A stretch of DNA of 64,000 bases from Cunninghamia lanceolata (Eukaryota; Streptophyta; Pinopsida; Cupressales; Cupressaceae), in contig BSBN01001687.1 of NCBI GenBank assembly GCA_027924645.1, forward strand, positions 3,348,001-3,412,000. The letters run 5' to 3'. Every line of letters starts with the position of its first letter. Position 1 is the first letter of the stretch. The position numbers and the translations under genes are program-made. Under the pieces are notes generated by a model. That model saw only the letters and a list, made by a program, of their open reading frames with translations, did no database searches and was not told where the DNA came from. Shown here piece after piece: positions 36,241 through 46,778 of the stretch.

Positions 36241-37300
36241 AGAATTCATTTTATTAATGTGATGTACCTCTTCATGTAAGCTCTTCGAGTTCTTTGCAAA
36301 ATCTTCAGCCTCGGTACTACTCTTCTCTCCTCTGACTATCTTTCTTAATTCAGAAGCATTTCTTGGACTACTCCCATATACAATTTGGAATGGGGATTTA
36401 CTAGTACTCCTATTGATAGAATTGTTATATGTAAAATCTGCTTGTGGTAATATCAAATCCCATCCCTTTGTCTTATCTCCTACTAAACATCTCAGCAGGT
36501 TGCCCCAACATCGATTCACTACCTCTGTCTATCCATCAGTCTATGGATGATGTGTAGATCTGAACTTCAAGTTAGTCTTCAACTTCTTCCATAAGGTCCT
36601 CTAGAAATACCCAACAAACTTGGTATCTCTATCTGTAACTATACTCCTTGGTAGACAATGTAGTCTAACCACCTCTCTAAAAAACAACTTTTTAATGTGA
36701 ACAACATCATGGCTTTCTAACACGGAATGAAATGTGTCATCTTTGAAAATCTGTTGACCACCACAAATATTGAATCATGCCCTCTTTGTTTCCTCGGTAA
36801 ACCAAGAATAAAGTCCATGCTGATATCCTTCCATGGCCCCTTTGGTACAAGTAATGGCTAATATAGCCCAGTATTCTGACTCACTCCTTTGGCCATTTAA
36901 CGTACTCTACAACTTTGCACAAATTTCGTCACATCTTGGTGCAACTGTGATTAGTAATAATTCTCACTAATAAGAGAAATGGTCTTATCTTGACCAAAGT
37001 GTCCTACCAACCCTCCACTATGCTTCTCTTTAATCAGGTTCTCTCTCATGGAACTCTTCTACTTTGGCCATCTAGCATACTCCATAACTTTGCACAAATT
37101 TCTTCACATCCTAGTGCAATTGTGGCCAGTAATCATTCTCACTAACAAGAGCAATGGTCTTATCTCAACCAAAGTGTCCTGCCAACCCTCCACTATGCTT
37201 CTCCTTAATCAGGTTCTTTCTCATGTAACTCCTCAGAATGCACAATTGGCTTCCTCTTAACAACATACCATCTTGGATTATGTAACCCAACCATCTCATC
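36238..37300 (-). pseudogene. gypsy B integrase with duplicated zinc finger
   Basis: The core end is at 36519-36238 (NRCWGNLLRCLVGDKTKGWD; DFTYNNSINRSTSKSPFQIV). The HHCC zinc-binding domain ([30 protein letters not shown]) occurs twice: about 37237-37063 and 37062-36888. Between them the catalytic Asp region is broken by stops. Tandem duplication of the finger is not normal for the family. Confidence 0.8.
36888..37237. repeat. 175-bp tandem duplication in gypsy B integrase
   Basis: 36888-37062 and 37063-37237 align base for base with about one difference in eight. Shared landmarks are ACTTTGCACAAATTTC and CCAACCCTCCACTATGCTTC. Confidence 0.9.
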
Positions 37301-37554
37301 CAATCTAGGGTAACATGCTCCAAACAAGCTTTCTAGGCCTCTGCAAAGTCTAGATCTTCGGGGTACAAATTCTTGAGTTCATTGAACCCAACAACCTCTA
37401 TCTTCATCTCTGTCAACAATTTTTTCCTTTTCCTTAAAGCATCTACAACTCTATTGGACTTCCCACTCCTGTGCTTTAAAACAAAAGTATAACTCTACAA
37501 AAACTCAACCCATTTTAAGTTCCTCTAATTTAACTTTCCTTGACTATTAAGATA

Positions 37555-38155
37555 TTACAAAGCCTGATGATCAATATATAAAACAAACTCTTTCAATAAC
37601 AAATAATGTCTCCAGTTCTTCAAAACCTGGACTATAGCATAAAACTCATCATAAATGGAATACTTTTTCTTGGCATCATTAGGCTTCTCACTAAAATAGG
37701 CAATGGGCTTACCTTCTTGACTCAAAACAGCTCCTATAGCACTGCCACTAGCATCGCAATCTACCTGAAATACCTTATTGAAATATGGAAGTGCCAAAGC
37801 AAGTTTCTCTATGAATTTCTACTTCAATGTATCAAAACTCTTAGTTTCTCATGTAGTCCATTTAAACTCTTTTCTATCCCCTCTCATTATATCAGTTAGG
37901 GGTGCACAAATGCTACTAAAATCCCTAATACTTTTTTTATAAAAACTTGTCAAACCATGAAAAGATCGTACCTCTGTAACACTCCTTGGGGAAGGCCATT
38001 CAATGATATCCCTCACCTTCTCTAGATCCATTTTAAGACACTCAGCTAAGATAACAAATCCCAAGTACACCAATGCCTTCACAAAATTACATTTCTTTAG
38101 ATTAATCAACAACTTTTCTTCCCTCATCTTCTCAAAAACTTTTCAAACATGTTAT
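37555..38155 (-). pseudogene. gypsy B RT 3' end and RNase H
   Basis: 38127-37849 is the RT thumb/connection: LLINLKKCNFVKALVYLGFV, then EVRSFHGLTSFYKKSIRDFS and SSICAPLTDIMRG. RNase H follows at 37797-37555 with VFQVDCDASGSAIGAVLSQE, IYDEFYAIVQVLKNWRHYLL and FVLYIDHQAL. A stop and frameshift lie near 38130. The catalytic YVDD block is absent because the copy is cut at 38155. Confidence 0.9.
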
Positions 38156-38812
38156 GTTAGAAATTGTCCTCCTGCATGGAATGGTACAATTTCTCATAGT
38201 TTAGCTCCTCTCCTTTGGTGACCTTTTAACCTAGTTATTTTAGACCTTCCTAAACCTTGATTGACTTATGTCTAACTAGAAGAATGTCATGTTTCAGGAT
38301 GACTAAAGATTGAAAGTGAAAAATTGAGTTTGAATTTGGGATTTTGGGACCCCCTTGAAGTAGACCTGATTGGGAAATTAGGGCTTGGACTTGTATGCTA
38401 CCACCCTTGTCTTGCCCTATTTCCTAGGGTTTTGAATTTTGGCAGGATGTCTGCTCCCGCCGTACATTCTGGGATTCCGTTTTTAAAATTTTGTTTTCAC
38501 GCGATGTCGACATCTTATTTCAAAATTTAAAATTCCTAAAGTTAGATATTTAAAGACATTTGAAAATCATTTTATTACACACAATCTATACGCAAGATTT
38601 ATGCCAAAACTCTACCAAATTTGCCATTGAAGATCAGTGATTTGTTGAATCTCTTTGAAGTTATTTGAATTTTCTATCATGGAGACAATGGATGGAGATT
38701 AGGAATCAAGATCTTGAGACTATATTTCTCTTCCTAGGGTTTGTATACCTTTTGTATGATTGGGAGAAGGGTTGAAGCCTCCAACATCGAGCTTAGAATC
38801 CTCCTCAGACAA
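38156..38812. other. spacer between gypsy B and copia-3
   Basis: Begins TGTTAGAAATTGTCC exactly where B stops, so 38156 may be the end of another element. No coding motif. It ends in a run of nine A (38811-38819), beside the truncated copia-3 LTR. Confidence 0.4.
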
Positions 38813-38821
38813 AAAAAAATT

Positions 38822-38877
38822 GGGGACGCACATTACAAGTGTACAGTATTTGCATGATCAGTCGCCACATACCAACA
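38822..38877 (-). repeat. remnant of copia-3 3' LTR
   Basis: Matches the outer part of the LTR at 42982-43362 and ends CCAACA at 38877. The remaining 320 or so bases are gone, replaced by an A-rich junction. Confidence 0.8.
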
Positions 38878-38939
38878 ATCCCCCACTTGGAGACTGATCA
38901 GGCTCCACACCAAACAATCTCCCACTTGGAAACTGATCC
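38878..38939 (-). other. duplicated polypurine tract of copia-3
   Basis: On minus, CCAAGTGGGGGATTG adjoins the LTR, and a near copy, CCAAGTGGGAGATTG, lies about 38 bp upstream. Both are followed by GATCAGT/CAGTTTC-like words on the other side. Confidence 0.8.
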
Positions 38940-39006
38940 TGGACGACACCGCTACACTTGCAGTTCCCACTAGATTACAGGCCTAGCTAGTTTCTTATAT
39001 CTGCCA

Positions 39007-40446
39007 TTATCAGTCGTGAAGGCCAACAGAAACTGATGATGAAATCATTTTCTCCCATGTAACTGCCTTTATGAACATATCTGTAGGATTCTCACTTGCG
39101 TGAATTTTCTCCAACTTCAACTATCCATCCTCCAAAACTGACTGGATGAAGTGGTATCTGATATATATGTGCTTAGTTTTTGAATGCAAAGCTGAATTCT
39201 TAACAAGATGAATGGCACTTTGGCTATCAGTGTACAAAGGGCTATCTTCTTGTCGTTTCCCCAATTCCTCCATAAAATGTTGTAACCAAATCATCTCCTT
39301 GCTAACTTCCATTGCAGCAACATACTCGGCTTTAGTGGTTGAAAGCACAACAACCTTTTGCAGCCTTGAAATCTAACTGACTGCAGCACCTCCTATAGTA
39401 AAAACATACCCTATAGTACTCCTCCTGCTATCAATATCACCTGCCAAATCAAAGTCAACATATCCTTTTAGAGTAGAATTTGTTCCTCCAAAACATAGTT
39501 TTTTTTAAGTAGTACCTCTCAAATATCGGAGAATCCATTTTACTGCATTGCAATGTTCCATTCCCAGATTGCTCATATACCTGCTCACAACTCCCACTGC
39601 ATGTGTAATATCTGGCCTTGTGCATACCATTGCATACATCAAGCTGCCAACTGTTGATGCATATGGTATCTTAGACATTTTGTCTTCCTCCTCTTGTGTC
39701 TTTGGACACATCTGCTTAGTCAACTTAAAATGACTAGGTAAAGGTGTACTAACTGCTTTTGCATTCTGCATGTTAAACCTTTTCAACACCTTCTCTACAT
39801 ACTCACTTTGAGACAAATAATTTTATGTTTGTCATGTCCCATGTGATCTTCATACCAAGGATTTGTTTTGCTGCACCCAAATCCTTCATAGCAAATGAAT
39901 TTGCTAATTTATGCTTAAGTTCATTAATATGTTGCGTGTTGACCCGGCAACAAGCATGTCATCAACATAAAGCAACAGGATAATATAGCTACCATTACCC
40001 AATTTCTTAAAATAAACACAATAATCAAAATGACATCTTTTGTAACCTTGTTCAGCCATAAAACTATCAAATTTCAAATACTGCTGCCGAGGTGCTTGCT
40101 TCAGGCCATACAAACTCTTCTTTAACTTGCACACAAATTCCTCCTTACCCTTGACCTCATATCCCTGTGGTTGCTGCATGTATATTTCCTCTTCCAAATC
40201 CCCATAGAGAAATGTTGTTTTCACATCTAGTTGTTCAAGATGCAAGTCTTCTGTAGCCACAAGACTTAGAATAGTTCTAATAGAAGTCATCTTTACAACT
40301 GGAGAAAATATTTCATCAAAATCTATACCTTTTTTATGTGCAAAACCTTTTACCACAAGTCTAGCCTTATATCTTTTCTTGCCTCCATCTTCTTCCTTCA
40401 ACCTGTAAACCCATTTATTTGGCAATGCTCTTTTACCTGCATGCAA
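39007..40446 (-). pseudogene. copia-3 reverse transcriptase and RNase H
   Basis: RT at 40446-39904: [77 protein letters not shown] and the catalytic LLLYVDDMLVAG, which is intact. After a shift the RT end is at 39816-39505 (SQSEYVEKVLKRFNMQNAKA; STVGSLMYAMVCTRPDITHA). RNase H continues to 39121 and beyond with LSTTKAEYVAAMEVSKEMIW and LYTDSQSAIHLVKNSALHSK. Shifts lie near 39830 and 39450. Confidence 0.92.
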
Positions 40447-40767
40447 TTGAACTAAGTCCTAAGTCTGATTATGCAGCAAGGAATCAATTTCCTCTTTCAT
40501 GCCTAGCTCCCACTACTTTTCAGTATCTACCTGCATTTCTTCTTCATAACTTTCAGGTTCACCAGAATCAGTTAATAATATAGAATATAATGATGGAGAA
40601 AATCTTTCTGGAGGTCTAGTTATCCTTGTAGAACGTCTAACACTTGCAGGAGTCTATGGGATAACTTGTTGTTGTTGAGCATCAAGTACCACTGGCATTT
40701 TATTTTCTAGAATCTCATCCAACACCACATATTCCTTTTTGACATGTTCATGCTTCTTTTCTTGCAG

Positions 40768-41660
40768 CTAATCCTTATACATGACCTTCTCATTAAATAT
40801 AACATCTCTGCTCCTAATGATTTTATGATTTTCATAATCCCATAACCGATAACCAAACTCATCTACTCCATATCTAATGAAGGTACATTTTTTAGACTTA
40901 GCCTCAAGCTTGGTTCTATTTTCAATATCAACATGGACAAAAGCTTCACAACCAAAGGTTTTTAGAAATGAATAGTTTACCTTTTCACCCATCCATGCCT
41001 CCTCTAGAATGCCACCACCCAAAGGATTTGAAGGTCCCCTATTTATTAAATAAATAGCAGTATGTACAGCATCTGTCAAAAAGTGTAAGGGTAGTCTAGC
41101 ATGCAATCTCATGCTCCTCGCATGCTCCATAATGGTCCTATTCATCCTCTCAGACACACCATTTTCTTGTGGGGTTCCAGAAACCATTTTCTGCCTATGG
41201 ATTCCATTATATGAACAGTGATTCTCAAATTCTCTGCTGCAATACTCACCTCCATTATCAGATCTGAGACACTTCAACTTTTTTCTTGTCTCATTCTCAA
41301 CCAAAGCTTTCCACTTTTTAAAAGTTTCAAATACTTCTGATTTTTATTTTAGGAAATACACCCATGTTTTCCTAGTTGCATCATCAATAAAAGTAACATA
41401 ATAGCAAGAGCCACCAAGAGAAGATACCTAATCTGGTCCCCATACATCTGAATGCACAAGTTCTAATTTCTCACTCTTCTTCTCTTTCCCAACTTTGAGA
41501 AATCGGACTCTTTTCTATTTTCCATTAACATAATTTTCACAGAACTCCAAGTCAATCTTCTTCAAACCTGGTAGCAACTTTCTGGAGTGAAGGATCTTCA
41601 TCCCTTTCTCACTCATGTGCCCAAGTCTATGGTGCCATAGCAAATGCTATAAATATCTCA
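40768..41660 (-). pseudogene. copia-3 integrase
   Basis: 41304-40768 holds the core: KCLRSDNGGEYCSREFENHC with the second catalytic Asp, GTPQENGVSERMNRTIMEHA with the Glu, then KTFGCEAFVHVDIENRTKLE. The zinc module and first Asp lie in broken frames at 41660-41310. Stops prevent expression. Confidence 0.88.
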
Positions 41661-41671
41661 GTAGTAATTGT

Positions 41672-42240
41672 TTATGTAGTAGCTAAGGTAGAATAAGTAT
41701 TACCAGTACACAAATACAATGTGTCTACCTTCTCACCTTTAGCTACTACTAATGCACCTTTAGTGACCTTCCAGACTTTGTCTGAAAAGGTAACTATACA
41801 GCCTTCACTACCCAGTTGTCCTGCAGAGATTAAATTTCTTCTCAAATTTGGAACATGCCTTACCTCCTGTAGCAACCATTCATTTCCATTCTGCAATTTG
41901 ATTTTTATCTTTCCTTTTCCAACAATCTGACAAGGTTCATAATCACCCAAATATACCTGTCCAAAATCACCTTGAACATAATCTACAAAATATTTCCTAT
42001 GGGGTGTGGCATGAAATGAATCCCCTGAATCTATTACCCAGGAATCATTAGCACTATCTAAACACAAAATTAAAGCATCTTGTAATTTATTACTTGCAAC
42101 ATTAGCTTCCTTATTATCATCATGTTGTCTTTCTCCTTGTTTGCCCTTTCGAGACCAGCAATCCTTCTTCAAGTGTCACGGCTTTCCATAGTGCCAGCAA
42201 TCCATTCTTCCTCTGGATTTAGATCTGTCTTTCTTTGACT
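41672..42240 (-). pseudogene. copia-3 zinc knuckle and protease
   Basis: The protease active site is intact in form: NDSWVIDSGDSFHATPHRKY (D-S-G), followed by VYLGDYEPCQIVGKGKIKI and RHVPNLRRNLISAGQL. Just upstream, near 42190-42150, the knuckle reads CWHYGKP-stop-HLKKDC, so the second Cys is Tyr and the Gly position is a TGA. Confidence 0.88.
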
Positions 42241-42289
42241 TCCCTTGTGACTTCCCATGATTTGTTGGGTTTTTTCCTCTCTCCTTTGT

Positions 42290-42915
42290 TCTTCCCTTGT
42301 TCTCTGCAGTCAAAGCATTACCTGATGTTGAACTCTCACCCATGTTTTTCCATCATATTTCCTCACTAAGGATAACACCAACAACATCATCAAATTTCAA
42401 AGTATTTGAACCAGAGACAGAGTTACTTATAGCCATTACCAAGCTATTCCAACTTTCTGGCAAAGAACATAAAACCAAGAGAACCCTCACCTCTTCATCA
42501 AATTTCACTTGTATAGAAGTTAACTGACTAGTAATCATATTAAACTCATTTAATGATCTGACACAGATCCACCTTCAATCATTTTCAGATTAAACAAATG
42601 CTTCATGAGAAATACCTTATTAGAGGCTGAGGGTTTTTCATACAATTTAGCCAAAGATTTCATCAGTTCATCTATTGTCTTCACTTATGTTATATTGAAT
42701 GCCACAGATGGTGCCAAGCACAACCGAATGGTTCCCAGTGCCTTTCTATCCAGAAGTTCCCAATCATCATCAGTCATTGTTGCCAGTTTCTTGGCTTTTC
42801 CTTCCAACGGCCTCCATAAATCCTTCTGATAGAGATAATCCTTCATCTGCATCTTCCATAACTGATAGTTCTACCCATTGAATTTATCTACCTTCAATTT
42901 ACCCTCGTCAACCAT
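42290..42915 (-). pseudogene. copia-3 Gag (UBN2)
   Basis: The start ATG is at 42915 (MVDEGKLKVDKFNG, then a stop, then NYQLWKMQMKDYLYQKDLW). RPLEGKAKKLATMTDDDWEL and CLAPSVAFNIT follow. A later frame has VRVLLVLCSLPESWNSLVMA and TLKFDDVVGVILSEE, the end of the UBN2 domain. Stops and one shift near 42545. Confidence 0.88.
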
Positions 42916-42964
42916 TGCTCCCACTCAACCGTGAGACCTTCTTACAGACGATAATGAAACACAA

Positions 42965-42979
42965 CCCACTCTGATACCA
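42965..42979 (-). other. copia-3 primer-binding site
   Basis: On minus, TGGTATCAGAGTGGG lies two bases after the LTR end; it is complementary to initiator methionine tRNA. Confidence 0.9.
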
Positions 42980-42981
42980 GT

Positions 42982-43362
42982 TGTTAGGGTTAGGGCAGAT
43001 TGAAGCAATAAACACTAACAATTATATGCAGATTATATAAGCCAAATATAACAAAGAAGAACAACACAAAAGAGATCAACACAGAAATTTAATGTGGTTC
43101 ACCTAAAATGGGCTACATCCATAGAAACTCAGCCATCCAATGATTTTATTATCCAGTGCAAAATAGATTAAAATCTCATGAATTCCACACCCGCAACATA
43201 CATCACAGCTGCTTATAACAAGCTTTTTGGAATCTTCTAGAATTAGGGTTTTACAATGTTGTTTTCTTTTGTCAGTTAACAAAAAGTAATAACTGACTCC
43301 GAACCCCAGCGAGGATACGTTATGAGTGTATAGTATTTGCATGATTAGTCACCACATACGAA
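42982..43362 (-). repeat. copia-3 5' LTR
   Basis: About 381 bp; plus-strand start TGTTAGGGTT beside the primer site. The outer end reads ...CACATACGAATA, diverged from CACATACCAACA in the remnant at 38877. Confidence 0.8.
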
Positions 43363-44181
43363 TAGCCTTCTTGTTCATGCAAGTCTTCATTGATTTCATC
43401 TCTGAGGTGAAGTTGTGTTTGTTCATAGAGTGAAGCAAATTGTTGATCTTTCCTTGATGCTTGAGTCATCTAGGGTTTTATGTTTATGCATGCACATTTG
43501 TTAGATGAACACACACATTTGAAGATCTTTGTTATTGGCTATTGTTGAGGTAGGAATACCAAAAATGGGGCTTGACTGAGGCAAGCTCCTATATAGCTAC
43601 AACCATCTTTCTCCTCCTTTTGCATGTATAGGTTGAATTCGTTGAGATCCAATGGAAAGGAGTGATAGGAAGATGGATATTGCAAACATGGTCATCACAA
43701 AGTTTGGATTTTGAGATTGTGAGACATTTGGGACACTAGCATTGGCGCCCTAGTCCAATTGGGTGGTTTCTTTAGGATCTGGAAGCCTCTGGAGACTACA
43801 AGACAACTGCTGTAGAGAATCCTGACATAATTGGAAACTTCTGGGACACTGGCATTAGCGCCCTAGTCCATCAGGTCCTTTGTTTCTATGTACACTCTCT
43901 CTGTGTTGTTTCCTCTGCATTTCTGTAATCTTTTCATTTGTATCTGTGTTGGAAATTAAGTTATTTCAGTTTGGTTGATAATTTAGGTTTTCATGCTTAG
44001 TGAGAGATACTAGCTTGTAAAAACCTAATCTAGACAGTCACAGACATTACTAACAGGAAAAGGGAACATAGGAACTTAGTATTTTATCCCTAAACTTCTC
44101 CTTTGCTTCCCTAGTGCTTTAGTGTGTAAATGTGTGGGACTTGAAACCTTCCATCTTGCCTCCCCATTTTCACCCTAAACA
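43363..44181 (+). repeat. probable 5' LTR region of gypsy D
   Basis: Non-coding, with plant leader-like words. It ends ACCCTAAACA directly before a candidate primer site. A 28-bp motif (GGGACACT...GCGCCCTAGTCCA) is duplicated at 43730-43757 and 43843-43870. The 3' partner LTR is not visible in the window, so the assignment is inference. Confidence 0.4.
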
Positions 44182-44184
44182 TTT

Positions 44185-44194
44185 TGGTGAACCC
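44185..44194 (+). other. candidate primer-binding site of gypsy D
   Basis: TGGTGAACCC three bases after a CA end, 250 bp upstream of D's first open frame. The tRNA is not identified. Confidence 0.35.
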
Positions 44195-44445
44195 ATGCTC
44201 TAAAGAAATAGCATCCTTTTAAACATCAAATTTGAATTAGTTTGCTTTCCTAAAACATATTTAGAGTGCAAACCCTCTTTTATGAAAGTACATGCATTAA
44301 ATCTTGAGTAATTCCTTCATCCTTTCATTAAAAAAGTTTCAAATTATGACTTTGTGTGTTGCATAGTGTTATACTATTATATTTTCACAAAGTTTATGCT
44401 ATATCATTTTACATTTAAGTCTTGAGTTAATTTGAGCATGTTATA

Positions 44446-45304
44446 ATGGCGGATTACTTTTTGCAAGACTTTCATGTGTATGATGAGCCATTTAGTTGTG
44501 ATGAATTCAATATGTTAGATGAAGCCCTTGAGGACTTTATCTTGGTTGAACATTCCACTACGACTCCTAAACTGTTGTTGTTTCAAAGATTAGTAAATAC
44601 AATCTATATTCCTAAAATTCAAGAAGAGCCTCTGAAACTGAAAATAGTGGTCACTTGGTGTTTAGATGTGGTCCAACCTCCTTCTAAATCAGTGCTCACT
44701 ATTAGAGGTCTTCCACCTTCTCAACCTCCTGATTACATTTATAATTATGCTAAACAAATAACACATTGAAAATCACAACAACCTAGTCATACTGTGGTTG
44801 CTCATACATACAATACTTAGAATAACAAACAAAGCAAACAACAATCAAGCATTCTGATATCTTTACAAGCTTCACAACCAATGCTTCCTTAAGCACTTCA
44901 TTTAACACAAAAAGTTGGTTAAGATTATGATCTTGTTGAGCAGCTTTGCGCTACTCCTGCTAAAATATCTATTTGGGAACTTATACAAACTTTGCCTACA
45001 TACCATGGAATGCTCCAAGAAGCTTTACAAAAGGTGATTGTACCACCTACTATTAAACCTAATGATGTAGCAACTCTTTTAGATTGTATGCATGCGACAA
45101 AAACAGACATTCTGTTTCAACACCATGAGTTACCATCTCTTGAAGTTCAAAATCAGTATGATCCTTTGATTATATTTATTACAATAAAAAAAACTTGATT
45201 AAACGAGTTATGATTGATAATGGGTTAGCTCTTAATGTTTGTGGCATCAATTTATTACATAATATTAAAGTTGATACATCTCTGATTAAGCTGGATAGGA
45301 TAAG
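44446..45304 (+). pseudogene. gypsy D N-terminal polyprotein and protease start
   Basis: 44446-44769 encodes MADYFLQDFHVYDEPFSCDE, then an unrecognised segment. 44925-45200 has the Tat/Athila-type linker ISIWELIQTLPTYHGMLQEA and PPTIKPNDVATLL. The protease starts near 45205 (RVMIDNGLALNVCGINLLHN; D-N-G instead of D-S/T-G) and is cut at 45304 by E. Several stops are present. The expected Gag core and zinc knuckle are not visible upstream. Confidence 0.7.
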
Positions 45305-45324
45305 TGTTGTGTGGTTACACAACA
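45305..45324. other. perfect terminal hairpin of E
   Basis: TGTTGTGT-GGTT-ACACAACA: 8-bp perfect arms, 4-base loop, at the exact left end. It is followed by CGCCCCATTTTG. A comparable arrangement (GTTGC-TAGCTG-GCAAC, then TTGTGCCATTTTG) is at 51118-51146. Confidence 0.9.
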
Positions 45325-45838
45325 CGCCCCATTTTGACTTGGCAAAACAGGGACCCAACTTTTTGGCTTGGCTTGTTTGCTCTCTGGCGGTTTGGTAAAA
45401 GTAGGTCAGGTGCATCATCATGTGGAGTCAGGATGAGGTAAGTCACCATTATGAGGTCAATTTGTCAAATTTCATATTTCATTTTTGTGACCTCATAGGT
45501 TGAAAGGGTATTAAAATTCATGCAGGTTTGTCTTTTACATCATCCTGATATTCTTCAGGATGTGAGAGTTATGAACGGTCAAAGTTTCGGTCAAACTTGA
45601 TATTTGTAAGAGGAGGGATCATATTTTTATAGCTTGTCATCTTTTTGAAGATCATCATCATATTTGAAACATCCCCCGACAATATCCTGCGGTTCAAATA
45701 TCCGGACGTCAACTTTAAGTGGTAGTAAGTCTTCCCCGTCAAGTGGTCTTTTGTATCGCGACCGTCATGTTTTGAATGTAACCCGATATTTCTTAATAAC
45801 CTCCTGACGCGAAATATGACCCTTAGAAAATATCCTGA

Positions 45839-46014
45839 TGATGTCATCCAAACCAGATAAATGAAGAAGCAAACATCCTGATGACATCATCATCACATTC
45901 ACATTTCGACAGGATATTTTTCCAAACATGATCATGTTCGCCTAACATGACGATGACGTCATGATGCCTTTCTGATACAAAGAACGAATATCAGGATGAC
46001 GTCATCCTGATATT
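45839..46014. promoter_or_regulatory. cluster of TGACGTCA-type sites with 28-bp palindrome
   Basis: TGACGTCA at 45954-45961 and 45997-46004, with one-base variants TGATGTCA at 45839-45846 and TGACATCA at 45882-45889. The site at 45997 is the centre of a perfect 28-bp palindrome, 45987-46014 (arms AATATCAGGATGAC). TGACGTCA is the classic bZIP (C-box/CRE) site. The cluster lies about 0.8-0.9 kb upstream of E's start codon. Function as an enhancer is inference. Confidence 0.7.
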
Positions 46015-46607
46015 CCAAAAGAGAGACGTGTAATTTTGTCTTGTCATCATCATATTTTGAAACATCACCCGATTCACCAAAATATGCTCCTGATATACTA
46101 AACATAAACAAAAGTGCTTTTGTCACCCGAATCTTGTTGCGATAACAATTTCAATATGAGGGAGGGGGATGATATTCAAACTCAACCCGATATTTGCGAA
46201 TATCATCCTACCCTCATGATATCCTGTCATATGGATATCCCCCCGCTCCCATTGCTGCCATTATCATTTAATGTGCGCAGGCATGGTAGGTAGTTCCCGC
46301 CGACCCTGGAACCCAATGAAACACCTGGCAAGATCCTGCATTTTTGCAAGAATAATCAAGGAATGTAATCTAACTTGTCAGAGTTGCCCTAAGTGTACCC
46401 TAAATGCGAGGTTAAAATGTAATTCAGCCGCCATTTTCACATTTACCTTGCGATAAACTTGTTTTACAGAGCACCAGCTTCCATATCTGCATACCAGCTA
46501 TCGTTGCGCGATTTGAACTCACAAACAAAAGGAAAGAGGTGATCATCAGCTGAATTAAGAACGTTGTTGGTAATCCACTGGTACAAAAGAGAAATTTGCA
46601 TAACCAA

Positions 46608-46772
46608 GTAAGTAAATGAAACCCTCATCATGTCATTATTGTTCAGGTATGATAATGGAAGTTTTGGTTTATGCATGTATAGTGAAGACATACAGTAGGC
46701 ATAGTAATTTTAATTGCAATATGTATGCATGTATATATACCTGTTGTGAGTTAGGATTGTTGTTAATTGCAG
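46608..46772 (+). other. predicted intron in E leader
   Basis: Donor GTAAGTA at 46608 and acceptor TTAATTGCAG ending at 46772; 165 bp, AT-rich. The start codon ATG (46779) lies 6 bases into the following exon. No transcript evidence. Confidence 0.5.
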
Positions 46773-46778
46773 GTACTC

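Larger units (their letters stand above)
35780..38155 (-). mobile_element. gypsy B, truncated chromovirus
   Basis: Pol domains from the end of RT to a chromodomain, in minus orientation. The sequence stops matching a Ty3/gypsy RT abruptly near 38155, so the RT active site, protease, Gag and upstream LTR are missing. Confidence 0.85.
38813..43362 (-). mobile_element. copia-3, TNT1-like Ty1/copia element
   Basis: On minus: LTR at 43362-42982, primer site, Gag, protease, integrase, RT, RNase H, duplicated polypurine motif, and only the last 55-60 bp of the 3' LTR (38822-38877). The LTR remnant matches about 43305-43362 (GTATTTGCATGAT core). It is a different lineage from copia-1 and copia-2. 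Confidence 0.9.

Noticed and set aside
42982..42996. Two TTAGGG words at the inner end of copia-3's LTR as interstitial telomere repeat
   Set aside because: Only two units, of the wrong type for most plants (TTTAGGG), and explained by the LTR terminus beside the primer site.
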